Shown here: positions 38,793 through 48,021 of the stretch, in pieces
How positions within the stretch are numbered: the stretch's first letter is position 1
Layout of the letters: the number at the start of each line of letters is the position of its first letter
NCBI RefSeq assembly: GCF_027922425.1
Contig: NZ_BSFQ01000004.1
Coordinates: 8,464-72,463, forward strand
From: Pseudonocardia halophobica
GTDB taxonomy: Bacteria > Actinomycetota > Actinomycetes > Mycobacteriales > Pseudonocardiaceae
Direction of reading: 5' to 3'
Length of the DNA: 64,000 nt
The notes under the pieces: model-generated
What the model was told of the DNA's origin: nothing
What the model saw: the letters and a program-made list of their open reading frames with translations, nothing else
Database searches by the model: none
Translations under genes and position numbers: made by a program

Positions 38793-40331
38793 GTGAGCAC
38801 CACCGAGAACGAGCAGCACGACCACGGACTCTCCGAGTTCGGCTACAGCCAGTCGCTCGACCGGAGCATCGGCAAGTTCGCCAGCTTCGCCGCCGGCGTC
38901 AGCTACATCTCGATCCTCACCGGCACCTTCCAGCTGTTCTACTTCGGCTTCGGGTTCGGCGGCCCGATGTACTGGTGGTCCTGGCCGATGGTGTTCGCCG
39001 GCCAGATCATGGTGGCGCTGTGCTTCGCCGAGCTCGCGGGCCGCTACCCCGTGGCGGGCTCGGTCTACAACTGGTCCAAGCGCCTGGCCGGTCCGACGAC
39101 GTCGTGGCTCGCCGGTTGGATGATGTTCACCGCGTCCGTGGTCACCCTGACCGCCGTGGTGCTGGCCTACCAGGTCACGCTGCCGCAGATCTGGTCCGGC
39201 TTCCAGCTCGTGGGCGACGGCACCGGGGACACCGACTTCGCGGTCAGCGCCGTCATCTGGGGTGCGATCCTCATCCTCTTCACCACCCTGGTGAACGCGT
39301 TCGGCGTGAAGCTGATGGCGCGGATCAACAGCACCGGCGTGTTCATCGAGCTGATCGCGGCCGTGCTGCTGGTGATCCTGCTCGGCGTCAACATCGTCAA
39401 CCCGCCGTCGGTGCTGCTCGACACGAACGGGATCGGCGCGGGCCAGCCGGGCGGCTACTTCGCGGCGTTCCTCGTCGCCTCGCTCGCCAGCGCGTACGTG
39501 ATGTACGGCTTCGACACCGCCAGCTCGCTGGGGGAGGAGACCGTCGACCCGCGGCGGACGGCGCCCACGGCGATCCTGCGCGCGGTGATCGCCTCCTTCG
39601 TCATCGGCGGCCTCATCCTGCTGTTCGGCATCCTCGCGGCACCGAACCTGGCCGACCCCGCGCTGGGCGAGAGCAGCGGCGGCCTGCAGCTGATCGTCAT
39701 CCAGGCCCTGGGCAGCACGCTGGGCAAGATCTTCCTCGTCACGATCATCATCGCGATCACCGTCTGCGCGCTCGCGGTCCACACCGCGGCGATCCGGCTG
39801 ATGTTCGCGATGGCCCGCGACAACGCGCTCCCGGGTGGCGCCCGGCTGGCCAAGATCGACCCGAAGCGGAAGACGCCGGTCGTCCCGGCGATCCTGATCG
39901 GCGTCGCGTCCGTGCTGATCCTGGTGGTCAACATCGGCTCGCCGGCGATCTTCACGGCCGTCACGAGCGTCGCGATCATCATGATCTACCTGGCGTACCT
40001 GCTGGTCACGGGGCCGATGCTGCTCAAGCGTCTCCGCGGGCAGTGGCCGGGGCCCGAGGCGCGGACGAGCGGCTACTTCTCGCTCGGCAGGCTGGGCCTG
40101 CCGGTCAACATCCTGGCCGTGCTGTGGGGCGCCGCGATGGCGCTGAACCTGGCCTGGCCCCGCGCGGACGTCTACGGCGAGGGCGTCCTGCGCTGGATCG
40201 CGTTCATCTTCATCGGCGCGGTGGCGCTGATCGGGCTGCTGTGGTTCCGGCTCAAGGGCCGCCACCGGCTCGGCACGCTGCCCGAGCACATGGCCCGGCA
40301 GATGGAGCAGATGGAGGGGGAGCTGCCGTGA
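38793..40331 (+). CDS. APC-superfamily amino acid/choline-type permease
   Basis: A 512-residue membrane protein with about 12 helices. The first helix region FASFAAGVSYISILTGTFQLF, the AGRYPVAGSVYNWSKRLAGP loop and YGFDTASSLGEETVDPRRTAP are standard for the APC amine/amino-acid permeases. It probably imports choline, ethanolamine or a related amine for the flanking enzymes. GTG 38793; its stop overlaps the GMC gene start (GTGA). Confidence 0.9.
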   Translation: MSTTENEQHDHGLSEFGYSQSLDRSIGKFASFAAGVSYISILTGTFQLFYFGFGFGGPMYWWSWPMVFAGQIMVALCFAELAGRYPVAGSVYNWSKRLAGPTTSWLAGWMMFTASVVTLTAVVLAYQVTLPQIWSGFQLVGDGTGDTDFAVSAVIWGAILILFTTLVNAFGVKLMARINSTGVFIELIAAVLLVILLGVNIVNPPSVLLDTNGIGAGQPGGYFAAFLVASLASAYVMYGFDTASSLGEETVDPRRTAPTAILRAVIASFVIGGLILLFGILAAPNLADPALGESSGGLQLIVIQALGSTLGKIFLVTIIIAITVCALAVHTAAIRLMFAMARDNALPGGARLAKIDPKRKTPVVPAILIGVASVLILVVNIGSPAIFTAVTSVAIIMIYLAYLLVTGPMLLKRLRGQWPGPEARTSGYFSLGRLGLPVNILAVLWGAAMALNLAWPRADVYGEGVLRWIAFIFIGAVALIGLLWFRLKGRHRLGTLPEHMARQMEQMEGELP

Positions 40332-41920
40332 CGGGAGCGCACATCGGGGAGGCGCCGGGCAACGGCGACGGCGACACGTTCGACTACGTGGTGGTGGGGG
40401 GCGGTTCCGCGGGCTGCGCGCTCGCGGCCCGGCTGTCCGAGGACCCGTCGGTCACCGTGTGCCTGCTGGAGGCGGGCCCGTCCGACGTCGGGGACCCGGC
40501 GATCCTGCGCCTCGAGGACTGGATGTACCTCCTCGACTCCGGCTACGACTGGGACTACCTCGTCGAACCCCAGGAGAACGGCAACTCCTTCCTGCGGCAC
40601 GCCCGCGCCCGGGTGCTCGGCGGCTGCTCCTCGCACAACTCCTGCATCGCGTTCTGGACCCCGCGCGAGGACCTCGACGAGTGGGCGTCGCTGGGCTGTG
40701 ACGGCTGGTCGGCCGACGAGTGCTGGCCGCTGATCCGCCGGCTGGAGACGAACGACGGCCCGTGGGAGGGCCACGGCCGCTCCGGCCCGGTGAACCTCAT
40801 GCAGGTCCCGCCGGACGACCCGTGCGGCGTCGCGGTGCTCGAGGCGTGCGCGGCCGTCGGGATGCCGACCGTGCGGTTCAACGAGGGCGTCACGATCACC
40901 GAGGGCGCCGGCTTCTTCCAGATCAACTCGTTCCCGGACGGCACCCGGTCGTCGGCGTCGGTCAGCTACCTGCACCCGATCATGGCGACGCGCCCGAACC
41001 TGGAGGTCCGCACCGACTCGTGGGCCTCGCGGGTCCTGTTCGACGGCACGCGCGCGACGGGCGTCGAGTACCAGCGCGGCATCGGGCCCGGCCGCCAGGT
41101 CGTGCGCGCGAACCGCGAGGTGATCCTCTCCACCGGCGCGATCGACACCCCGAAGCTGCTGATGCTCTCCGGGATCGGACCCGCCGAGCACCTGCGGGAC
41201 TTCGGCGTGGAGGTCCTGGTCGACGCCCCGGGCGTCGGGGCCAACCTCGACGACCACGTCGAGGGCCTGGTCATGTGGGACGCCGCGCGGCCGATGGTCG
41301 AGCGCTCCACGCAGTGGTGGGAGATCGGGCTGTTCCACTGCACGCAGCCGGGGCTCGACCGGCCGGACCTGATGATGCACTACGGGTCCGTGCCGTTCGA
41401 CCTCAACACCGTGCGCTGGGGCTACCCGACCACGGACAACGGCTTCTGCCTCACCCCGAACGTCACCCGCGGCCGGTCGCGGGGCACGGTGCGGCTGCGC
41501 AGCCGGGACTTCCGCGACCGCGCCCGCGTGGACCCGCGGTACTTCACGGACCCGGAGGGCCACGACATGCGGGTCATGACGGAGGGGATCCGGCTGGCCC
41601 GGCGCGTCGCCGAGCAGCCCGCGCTGAAGGAGTGGGTGGCGGGGGAGCTGGCACCGGGGCCGGAGGCGGTGCGGGACGACGAGATCGAGGACTACATCGT
41701 CAAGACGCACAACACCGTCTACCACCCGGCGTGCACGGTGAAGATGGGTCCGGCGACGGACCCGAAGGCGCCGCTGGACCCGCAGCTGCGGGTGCGCGGG
41801 GTGGAGAACCTGCGGGTGGCCGACGCGTCGGTGCTGCCCTTCCTGCCCGCGATCAACCCCAACATCACCACGATGATGGTCGGCGAGAAGTGCGCCGACC
41901 TGCTGAAGGCGAGCCGGTAG
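40328..41920 (+). CDS. GMC oxidoreductase, choline-dehydrogenase-like
   Basis: A 530-residue flavoenzyme. ADP-binding loop: FDYVVVGGGSAGCALAARLSE; GMC signatures ARVLGGCSSHNSCIAFWTPRED and STGAIDTPKLLMLSGIGP; the catalytic His lies in NTVYHPACTVKMG with the partner in FLPAINPNITTMMVGEKCADLL. Family members oxidise alcohols; with betaine aldehyde dehydrogenase and a permease in one operon, choline is the best guess. GTG 40328 overlaps the permease stop. A clover-like terminator follows. Confidence 0.88.
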   Translation: MTGAHIGEAPGNGDGDTFDYVVVGGGSAGCALAARLSEDPSVTVCLLEAGPSDVGDPAILRLEDWMYLLDSGYDWDYLVEPQENGNSFLRHARARVLGGCSSHNSCIAFWTPREDLDEWASLGCDGWSADECWPLIRRLETNDGPWEGHGRSGPVNLMQVPPDDPCGVAVLEACAAVGMPTVRFNEGVTITEGAGFFQINSFPDGTRSSASVSYLHPIMATRPNLEVRTDSWASRVLFDGTRATGVEYQRGIGPGRQVVRANREVILSTGAIDTPKLLMLSGIGPAEHLRDFGVEVLVDAPGVGANLDDHVEGLVMWDAARPMVERSTQWWEIGLFHCTQPGLDRPDLMMHYGSVPFDLNTVRWGYPTTDNGFCLTPNVTRGRSRGTVRLRSRDFRDRARVDPRYFTDPEGHDMRVMTEGIRLARRVAEQPALKEWVAGELAPGPEAVRDDEIEDYIVKTHNTVYHPACTVKMGPATDPKAPLDPQLRVRGVENLRVADASVLPFLPAINPNITTMMVGEKCADLLKASR

Positions 41921-41924
41921 GGCC

Positions 41925-41983
41925 GCCGCGCGCCGTGGGGGAGCCCGCGGCGGGCTCGACCGGGCTCCTCGGCGGCGCGCGGC
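41925..41983. terminator. two-stem bidirectional terminator
   Basis: Outer stem GCCGCGCGCC (41925-41934) with GGCGCGCGGC (41974-41983); inner stem GAGCCCG (41941-41947) with CGGGCTC (41951-41957). It stands between the convergent GMC gene and the NTF2-like gene. Confidence 0.8.
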
Positions 41984-41991
41984 ACGACCGT

Positions 41992-42409
41992 CTACTGCGG
42001 CAGCAGGCCGAGCTGCGCCATCATGTCCAGCTGGTCCCAGTAATACCGAACACGGACGATCTGGTCGCCTCGGACCGTGTAGACGCCGGCAAACGGGACC
42101 TCGATGCGAGCCCCGGTCGCCGGGGTCTCCGTGCCGTCGGGGTTGCCCAGCGGTCCGGTGTTGGTCCCCCGGAACAGCGACTCCTCGACGATCGTGTCGC
42201 CGTCCAGGTAGGTGCGGTGCACGACGACCTGGTTGTCGGGGGAAGGACTTCTCGTTCTCGGCCCAGAAGTCGCGCAGTCCTTGACGGCCCTTGGCGTCGA
42301 ACCCGGGCAGTGTGAGCTCGCAGTCCTCGGCGAACGGGGCCACGAACCCGTCGACGTCGTGGGCGTTCCAGGCGTCGGTCAGGCGGTCGAACATCGTCTG
42401 CAGGTCCAT
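41992..42409 (-). pseudogene. NTF2/SnoaL-like protein, frameshifted in a C5 run
   Basis: ATG 42409 with an excellent AGAGGAGG site opens MFDRLTDAWNAHDVDGFVAP, FAEDCELTLPGFDAKGRQGL and DFWAENEKSFP, then the frame breaks. From the other side of a five-base G run (42238-42242; C5 on the coding strand) the protein continues in another frame: DNQVVVHRTYLDGDTIVEES, then a TGARIEVPFAGVYTVRGDQI stretch and YWDQLDMMAQLGLLPQ. Removing one C restores a single 138-residue SnoaL-like protein. Either a sequencing error in a homopolymer, a very recent mutation or slippage. Everything else looks intact. Confidence 0.85.
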
Positions 42410-42761
42410 CGTCGCCTCCTCTGGGAACCGGACGGGGACGCCCACGCTAGAGAGCCCGCGTCGGCGGCCGACAGGGCCGAGGGACCGTGCCGGGCGGCCG
42501 ATCCGGGAGGGGGCGGAAGCCCCGATGAGGGCGTCGCGGGACGATCGGTACCGGGGACGGGCCGCGGGTCAGCGCAGCGGTCGGCACTCGGCCCCCCTCG
42601 GTGACCTTGCCCTGCAGGAGGCCGTGAGCGATGCTCGCGGAGATGTCTGCTCACGCCCACCGGCCGCGCATGCGCTGCCCCGCGAACTCGCGCACCGACG
42701 TTCCGACCCGGACGCCGCCCGGAAAGCCCGCCCCCGGCCCCGCTGTGCGGGAGGCACGCAC
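42410..42761. other. intergenic stretch between divergent genes
   Basis: About 350 bases. Apart from ribosome sites at both ends (AGAGGAGG for the NTF2-like gene, GGGAGG for the synthetase) I find no clear promoter, repeat or small gene. Confidence 0.4.
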
Positions 42762-44228
42762 GTGAGCGACGGGACCGCACTCGCCGTCCGGCTCCGGGAG
42801 CTGGCCGCCGCCGCGCCGGACGCCGTCGCGCTCACCGACGAGCACGGCCGGGTCACCCGCCGGGAGCTCGACGAGCGCTCCACCCGGCTGGCCCGCCGGT
42901 TCGCCGGGCTCGGGGTCGGGCACGGCGACTTCGTCTCGATCGCGCTGCCCAACGGGATCCGGCACGTCGAGTGCTCGCTGGCCGCGTGGAAGCTCGGCGC
43001 GGTGCCGCAGCCGCTGTCCCACCGGCTCCCGCCCGCGGAGCTCGCCGCGTTGGTGGAGATCGCGGACCCGGCGCTGGTCGTGGGCCTCGACCCGGGCGAC
43101 GGCCGGCCCTGGCTGACCGGCGACGAGGACCTCACGACCGGCGAGGCGACGCCGCTGCCCGACGTCGTCGGACCCTCGTGGAAGGCGCCCACCTCCGGGG
43201 GCAGCACCGGCCGCCCCAAGCTGATCGTGGCGGGGCAGGTGGCGAGCGTGGAGGCCGTGCTCGCGCGCGCCCCGCTGCTGCGGATCGACCGGGACGGGGT
43301 GTTCCTGTCGACCGCGCCGCTCTACCACAACGCGCCGTACATGTTCTCGCTGATGGCGCTGCTGCAGGGGCACCACGTCGTCCTCATGGGACGGTTCGAC
43401 GCCGCCCGCGCGCTCGACCTCGTGGCCCGGCACCGCGCGACCTGGCTCTACGTGGTGCCCACGATGATGGGCCGGATGCTGCGGCTGCCCGCGGCGGTCC
43501 GCGAGGCGGCGGACCTGTCGTCGCTGCGGACCGTGCTGCACGTCGGCGCGCCCTGCCCGCCGCACGTGAAGCGGGGCTGGCTGGACTGGGTGGCGACGCC
43601 GGAGACGGTGATCGAGCTGTACTCGGGCACCGAGGCGCAGGCCAACTGCATGATCGACGGCCGCGAGTGGCTGGAGCGCCCGGGCTCGGTCGGGCGCGTG
43701 CAGCGCGGCCGGATGAGCGTGCGCGGCGAGGACTTCCGCGAGCTCCCGCCCGGCGAGGTCGGCGAGATCTGGATGCGGCCGGACGGGGAGGCGACGACCT
43801 ACCGGTACATCGGCGCCGAGGCGCGCGAGCGCGACGGGTGGGAGTCGTTGGGGGACATGGGCTCCTTCGACGCCGACGGCTACCTCTTCCTCGCCGACCG
43901 GCAGACCGACATGATCCTGGTCGGCGGGGCCAACGTGTACCCGGCGGAGGTCGAGTCCGCGCTGTGCGAGCACCCCGCGGTGCTCTCGGCCGCCGTAATC
44001 GGGCTCCCGGACGAGGACTACGGCAGCGTGGTCCACGGGATCGTGCAGGTCGGCGGCAACCACGACGGCGACGTCACGGGGGAGGAGCTGCGCGAGTTCG
44101 TGCGCGGCCGGCTCGCCCCGTACAAGGTGCCGCGGACCGTCGAGCTCACCGCCGACCCCCTGCGCGACGACGCCGGCAAGGTCCGCCGCAGCGCGCTGCG
44201 GGAGGCCCGCCTCCCGCAGGCGTCCTAG
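42762..44228 (+). CDS. AMP-forming acyl-CoA synthetase (ANL superfamily)
   Basis: A 488-residue adenylating enzyme. P-loop TSGGSTGRPKLIV, aromatic-rich STAPLYHNAPYMFSLMALL, A5 motif ELYSGTEAQ, and hinge GDMGSFDADGYLFLADRQTDMILVGGANVYPAEVE, ending with the catalytic Lys region DDAGKVRRSAL. Length and motifs resemble bile-acid/steroid or medium-chain acyl-CoA ligases. Substrate unknown. GTG 42762 with GGGAGG. It converges with the BtuF-like gene, overlapping by 4 bp. Confidence 0.9.
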   Translation: MSDGTALAVRLRELAAAAPDAVALTDEHGRVTRRELDERSTRLARRFAGLGVGHGDFVSIALPNGIRHVECSLAAWKLGAVPQPLSHRLPPAELAALVEIADPALVVGLDPGDGRPWLTGDEDLTTGEATPLPDVVGPSWKAPTSGGSTGRPKLIVAGQVASVEAVLARAPLLRIDRDGVFLSTAPLYHNAPYMFSLMALLQGHHVVLMGRFDAARALDLVARHRATWLYVVPTMMGRMLRLPAAVREAADLSSLRTVLHVGAPCPPHVKRGWLDWVATPETVIELYSGTEAQANCMIDGREWLERPGSVGRVQRGRMSVRGEDFRELPPGEVGEIWMRPDGEATTYRYIGAEARERDGWESLGDMGSFDADGYLFLADRQTDMILVGGANVYPAEVESALCEHPAVLSAAVIGLPDEDYGSVVHGIVQVGGNHDGDVTGEELREFVRGRLAPYKVPRTVELTADPLRDDAGKVRRSALREARLPQAS

Positions 44229-44992
44229 CCGCGCCGCACCTGGTCCCGCAACGCCGCGGGCAGCACCCGCGCCGCCTCCACCAGGCTCGGCCCGTACCAG
44301 GTCAGCAGCCGCCCGCTGACCAGCACGGACGGGGCGGTGAAGGCCTCGGGGCCGTCGTCGGCGGTGAAGAGGTACGGCTCGTCCGGCAGCACCACGAGAT
44401 CGTGCGCGGGCAGGTCGGCCGGGTCGAACCGCGGGTAGCGCTCGGGGGAGCCGGCGAGCACGTTGTCCACGCCCAACCGGGCGAGCACCGCGCCGGTGAA
44501 GGTGTCCGAGCCGCAGGCCATCCACGGCTTGCGCCAGATCGGCACCACCGCGCGGCGCCGCTCGGCCGGCTCCGGGAGGGCGGCCCACAGGCGGCGGGCC
44601 TCGGCGAGCCACCCCGGCTCGTCGAACCCGCAGGCCGCGAGCATGCGGCCGAGCGAGTCCAGGCCGCCGTCGACGGTCCGGATGTCGGTCACGTAGACGG
44701 CGAGCCCCGCGTCGCGCAGCCGCTGCAGGTCGCCGGGCTTGTTCTCCTCCTGGTTGGCCAGCACCAGGTCCGGCTCGAGCGCGACGATCGCCTCGACGTC
44801 CGGGTTCTTGGTGCCGCGCACCCGCGGCACGTCGAGGTCCCCGGGGTGGGTGCACCAGTCCGTGGCGGCGACGAGCCGGGAGACGTCCGTGGCCCCGACC
44901 GCCTCGGTCAGCGAGGGCACGATCGACGCGATCCGCTCGACCTTCGCCGGGACGTCGACCTCGCGGCCCTCGTCGTCGATCACCATGGGCAT
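44225..44992 (-). CDS. helical-backbone (BtuF-like) metal/cobalamin-binding protein
   Basis: A 255-residue protein of the periplasmic-binding class with one long linking helix: VERIASIVPSLTEAVGATDV at the first lobe, GTKNPDVEAIVALEPDLVLANQEEN, and WYGPSLVEAARVLP at the second. There is no signal peptide or lipobox, so it is cytoplasmic, unlike transport partners; no ABC transporter is adjacent. The ATG at 44992 is six bases from a TAGCCT -10, a leaderless layout. Role unclear; cobalamin is needed by IcmF in this window, but linkage is speculative. Confidence 0.8.
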   Translation of the reverse strand: MPMVIDDEGREVDVPAKVERIASIVPSLTEAVGATDVSRLVAATDWCTHPGDLDVPRVRGTKNPDVEAIVALEPDLVLANQEENKPGDLQRLRDAGLAVYVTDIRTVDGGLDSLGRMLAACGFDEPGWLAEARRLWAALPEPAERRRAVVPIWRKPWMACGSDTFTGAVLARLGVDNVLAGSPERYPRFDPADLPAHDLVVLPDEPYLFTADDGPEAFTAPSVLVSGRLLTWYGPSLVEAARVLPAALRDQVRRG

Positions 44993-45005
44993 GCGGCCAG
45001 GCTAG

Positions 45006-46289
45006 TCACTCCACCAGCGCGAGGCTGATCACCGGGACGAAGGTGACGATCAGCAGGGCGATCAGCAGGACCCCGGCGCTGGGCAGGGCCGCCCGCGCCA
45101 CGCGCAGCACGCTCATCCGCGAGATCCCGCTGGCGACGAACAGGTTCAGCCCGAGCGGCGGCGTGACCATGCCGATCTCCAGGTTCATGACGATGATGAT
45201 CCCGAGGTGGACCGGGTTCACGCCGAGCTCGGTCGCGATGGGGAAGAGGATGGGCGCGAGGATGAGGATCGCGCTCGACGTCTCCATGAAGCAGCCCACG
45301 ATCAGCAGCAGGACCGTGACCAGCAGCAGGAACTGCCAGGGCTGCAGGTTCAGGGCGAGCAGCGCGCCGGTGACCTCGGCGGGGATGCGCTCGTAGGTGA
45401 GCACGAAGGAGAACAGAATGCCGTTGGCGATGATGAACATGACCATCGCCGAGGTCCGGGCCGACCGCAGCAGGATCGGCCCGATGTCGCGCCACGACAG
45501 TTCCCGGTAGACGAGCAGGCTGACGAGCAGCGCGTAGGCCACGGCCATGGCCGCGGCCTCGGTCGGGGTGAAGAAGCCGCCGTAGATGCCGCCCAGCACG
45601 AACACCGGCAGCAGCAGCGACAGGATCGCGTCCCGGAAGGCACGGACCTTTTCCGCCCGGGTCATGTCGACGGCCGTCGCCCCGGTCCCGTAGCCGCGCC
45701 GCCGGGAGACGACCACGACCATCGCCAGCAGCAGGGCGCCGGCGAGCAGGCCGGGCAGGATCCCGGCGAGGAAGAGGTCGCCGATCGAGGTCTCGGTCGC
45801 GATGCCGTACACGATCAGCGGGATGGACGGCGGGATGAGGATGCCCAGCGACCCGGACGTCGCGATGAGCCCGGTCGAGAAGTCCCGGCCGTAGCCGGCC
45901 CGGATCATCGCGGGGATGAGCAGGGTGCCGACGGCGACGACGGTGGCCGGGCTCGAGCCCGAGATCGCGGCGAAGAAGACGCAGGACAGCACGGCCGTCA
46001 TCGCCAGGCCGCCGCGGTAGCCGCCGACCGCCGCGAGCCCGGCCTCGGTGAGCCGTCTGCTGATCCCGCCCCGGCTCATGATCGTGGCGGCGAGCACGAA
46101 GAACGGGATCGCGACGAGCGGGAAGCTGTTCAGGGCGTTGGTCAGGGTCTCCGGGACCTGGGTGAGCGGGATGGTGGTGAAGTAGAAGAAGTAGAGGAAG
46201 GTGGTGAGCCCGAGGGCCACGGCGATCGGGGCCGACGACAGCAGCAGGACCAGCAGGGTGACCAGCAGGGCGATCGCCGCGGCGCTCAT
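45006..46289 (-). CDS. dctM: TRAP transporter large permease
   Basis: A 427-residue membrane protein with about 12-13 helices, the ion-coupled channel subunit of a TRAP system. Marks: FFVLAATIMSRGGISRRLTE, AISGSSPATVVAVG, GILIPPSIPLIVYG, FFTPTEAAAMAVAYAL and MVTPPLGLNLFVASG. Last gene of the dctPQM operon; the ATG at 46289 overlaps the dctQ stop. It imports an organic acid with a sodium gradient. Confidence 0.94.
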   Translation of the reverse strand: MSAAAIALLVTLLVLLLSSAPIAVALGLTTFLYFFYFTTIPLTQVPETLTNALNSFPLVAIPFFVLAATIMSRGGISRRLTEAGLAAVGGYRGGLAMTAVLSCVFFAAISGSSPATVVAVGTLLIPAMIRAGYGRDFSTGLIATSGSLGILIPPSIPLIVYGIATETSIGDLFLAGILPGLLAGALLLAMVVVVSRRRGYGTGATAVDMTRAEKVRAFRDAILSLLLPVFVLGGIYGGFFTPTEAAAMAVAYALLVSLLVYRELSWRDIGPILLRSARTSAMVMFIIANGILFSFVLTYERIPAEVTGALLALNLQPWQFLLLVTVLLLIVGCFMETSSAILILAPILFPIATELGVNPVHLGIIIVMNLEIGMVTPPLGLNLFVASGISRMSVLRVARAALPSAGVLLIALLIVTFVPVISLALVE

Positions 46290-46888
46290 CGGCCGGCCTC
46301 CCCGTCGCCGTCGTCCGCGCGCCGGGGCCCCGGCTCGTCGTCCCGCGCGGCGGCGCCCTCGGCCTCCCGCTCCGCGGCCTGCTCCGCCTCCCGTTCGGCC
46401 GTCTTCTCGGGATACGGGTCGCGGCCCCGGAGCATGCGGGAGGCGATCTCGCAGGCCCGCACGAACATCAGCGTGAACCCGACCGGGACCGGGAGGGTCG
46501 CGAGCCAGAGCGGGAGCTTCAACGCCGGGGTCAGGGTCAGCCGGGCGTACGGCTCCGCCAGGACGAGCCAGGCGAAGGCGCCGACGATCCCGAGGTAGAC
46601 CAGCGTGACGGCGATCCCGACCAGGGCGAGGACCCGCTTGCCGCGCTCGCCGAGGAACAGCGCGACCAGGTCGACGTTGACGTGCTCGTCGTAGCGCAGG
46701 GTCACGACGGCGCCGAGGAAGGTCGACGTGATCACGAGGAGGATCACGGCCTCCTCCGACCAGAAGAGGATCTGCCCGGTGATCGTGCGGAGCAGCACGG
46801 CGACGATCGCGACCAGCGCGGCGAGCCCCAGCGACCCGGCCGCCAGCACGTTCTCCACCCGGGTCAGGACGCGGTCGAACCCGGCCAT
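46286..46888 (-). CDS. dctQ: TRAP transporter small permease
   Basis: A 200-residue protein with four membrane helices (RVENVLAAGSLGLAALVAIV, the SEEAVILLVITSTFLGAVVT region with LRYDEHVNVDL, then RVLALVGIAVTLVYLGIVGA and the LPLWLATLPVPVGFTLMF helix). The C-terminal 45 residues are a charged Glu/Arg/Asp tail not usual for the family. ATG 46888 overlaps the dctP stop by one base (TGATG); GTG 46891 is an alternative. Acts between dctP and dctM. Confidence 0.92.
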   Translation of the reverse strand: MAGFDRVLTRVENVLAAGSLGLAALVAIVAVLLRTITGQILFWSEEAVILLVITSTFLGAVVTLRYDEHVNVDLVALFLGERGKRVLALVGIAVTLVYLGIVGAFAWLVLAEPYARLTLTPALKLPLWLATLPVPVGFTLMFVRACEIASRMLRGRDPYPEKTAEREAEQAAEREAEGAAARDDEPGPRRADDGDGEAGR

Positions 46889-47925
46889 CACGCACCACCC
46901 GCCCGACGCTGGGCCAGCAGCTCGTCGACGACGTCCCGGCCGATGACGTCCGCCTGCTCGTCCCACACCTTCGGCACGACCGAGGCCTCGAACGCGGCCC
47001 GCTGCTCGGGCGTCAGCTGCACGATCTCCGTGGTGCCGGCCTCGGCGATCGTCTTCTTCGCCTCCTCGTTGAGCTGGGCGGCGACCTCGCGGTTGTAGTG
47101 GGCGGACTCCGTGGCCGCCTCGCGGACGACCTGCTGCAGGTCCGGCGGGAGCCCCTCGAAGAACGGCCGGTTGATCGTGAGGACGTAGCCGACGTAGCCG
47201 TGGTCCGACTCGGTGATGTACCGCTGCACCGTGTGCATGTTCTGGGACTCGATGTTCGACCAGGGGTTCTCCTGGCCGTCGATCAGCCCCTGCTGCAGGG
47301 CGTTGTAGACCTCGGCGAAGGCCAGCGGGGTCGACTGGGCGCCCCAGGCGGCGAACTGGGCGCGCAGGACGTCCGAGGGCTGGATGCGGAAGCGGAGCCC
47401 CGCGAGGTCCTCGGCCGCGGTCATCCGGGTGTTCGAGGACAGCTGCTTGAGCCCGTTGTCCCAGAGCTCGAGCACGACGATGTCGCGGCGGGCCAGCTCG
47501 GGGTTGCCGAAGATCGCGCGTCCCACGGCGGTGTCCGGGGACGCGACCCGCGGGATGTCCTCGACGTCCCGGAACAGGAACGGCAGGTCGAGCACCTGCA
47601 GCTCGGGGGCGATCGTGGTGAACTTCGCGCTGGCGGGGGCCAGCATCTGCACCGCCCCGGACTGGAGGGCCTGCAGCTCGTCCTCGTCGCCGAACAGCTC
47701 CGAGTTGGGGTAGATCTCGACCGCGATCCGGCCGCCGGAGCGCTGCTCGACGATCTCCTCGAACCGCTGCGCCGCCTTGCCCTTCGGCGTCTTGGCCGTG
47801 ACGACGTGGGAGAAGCGCAGCACGTAGGTGTCGCTGCCGCCCGCCTGTCCGGCACCGCGGAGCCCGCAGCCGGCGAGGAGCACGCACAGCACCGCGAGGA
47901 GCGCCCAGACCGTTCGCCGTCGCAT
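46888..47925 (-). CDS. dctP: TRAP transporter substrate-binding lipoprotein
   Basis: A 345-residue extracytoplasmic receptor. The signal peptide ends in a lipobox (LLAGCG, Cys at 20), so it is a membrane-anchored lipoprotein. Family marks: LRFSHVVTAKTPKGKAAQRF at the start, the substrate Arg in GLRFRIQPSDVLRAQFAAWG and the AFAEVYNALQQGLIDGQENP helix. It delivers a carboxylate (exact ligand unknown) to the two permeases behind it. First gene of the operon; a LysR gene lies 96 bp upstream on the same strand and may control it. Confidence 0.94.
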   Translation of the reverse strand: MRRRTVWALLAVLCVLLAGCGLRGAGQAGGSDTYVLRFSHVVTAKTPKGKAAQRFEEIVEQRSGGRIAVEIYPNSELFGDEDELQALQSGAVQMLAPASAKFTTIAPELQVLDLPFLFRDVEDIPRVASPDTAVGRAIFGNPELARRDIVVLELWDNGLKQLSSNTRMTAAEDLAGLRFRIQPSDVLRAQFAAWGAQSTPLAFAEVYNALQQGLIDGQENPWSNIESQNMHTVQRYITESDHGYVGYVLTINRPFFEGLPPDLQQVVREAATESAHYNREVAAQLNEEAKKTIAEAGTTEIVQLTPEQRAAFEASVVPKVWDEQADVIGRDVVDELLAQRRAGGA

Positions 47926-48021
47926 ACCGCCGGTCCCTCCTCGAGCCGAGGACGGGGGCGGCGCCGGAATGCGGCACCGTCGCCCATTCGGGTCGGACGG
48001 TAGGAATCGGCGCGAAGGGTG

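Noticed and set aside
37328..40327. Long open frame upstream of the GMC oxidase in the same frame
   Set aside because: It overlaps the aldehyde dehydrogenase and permease genes, which have clear motifs; only the part from 40328 is coding in this frame.
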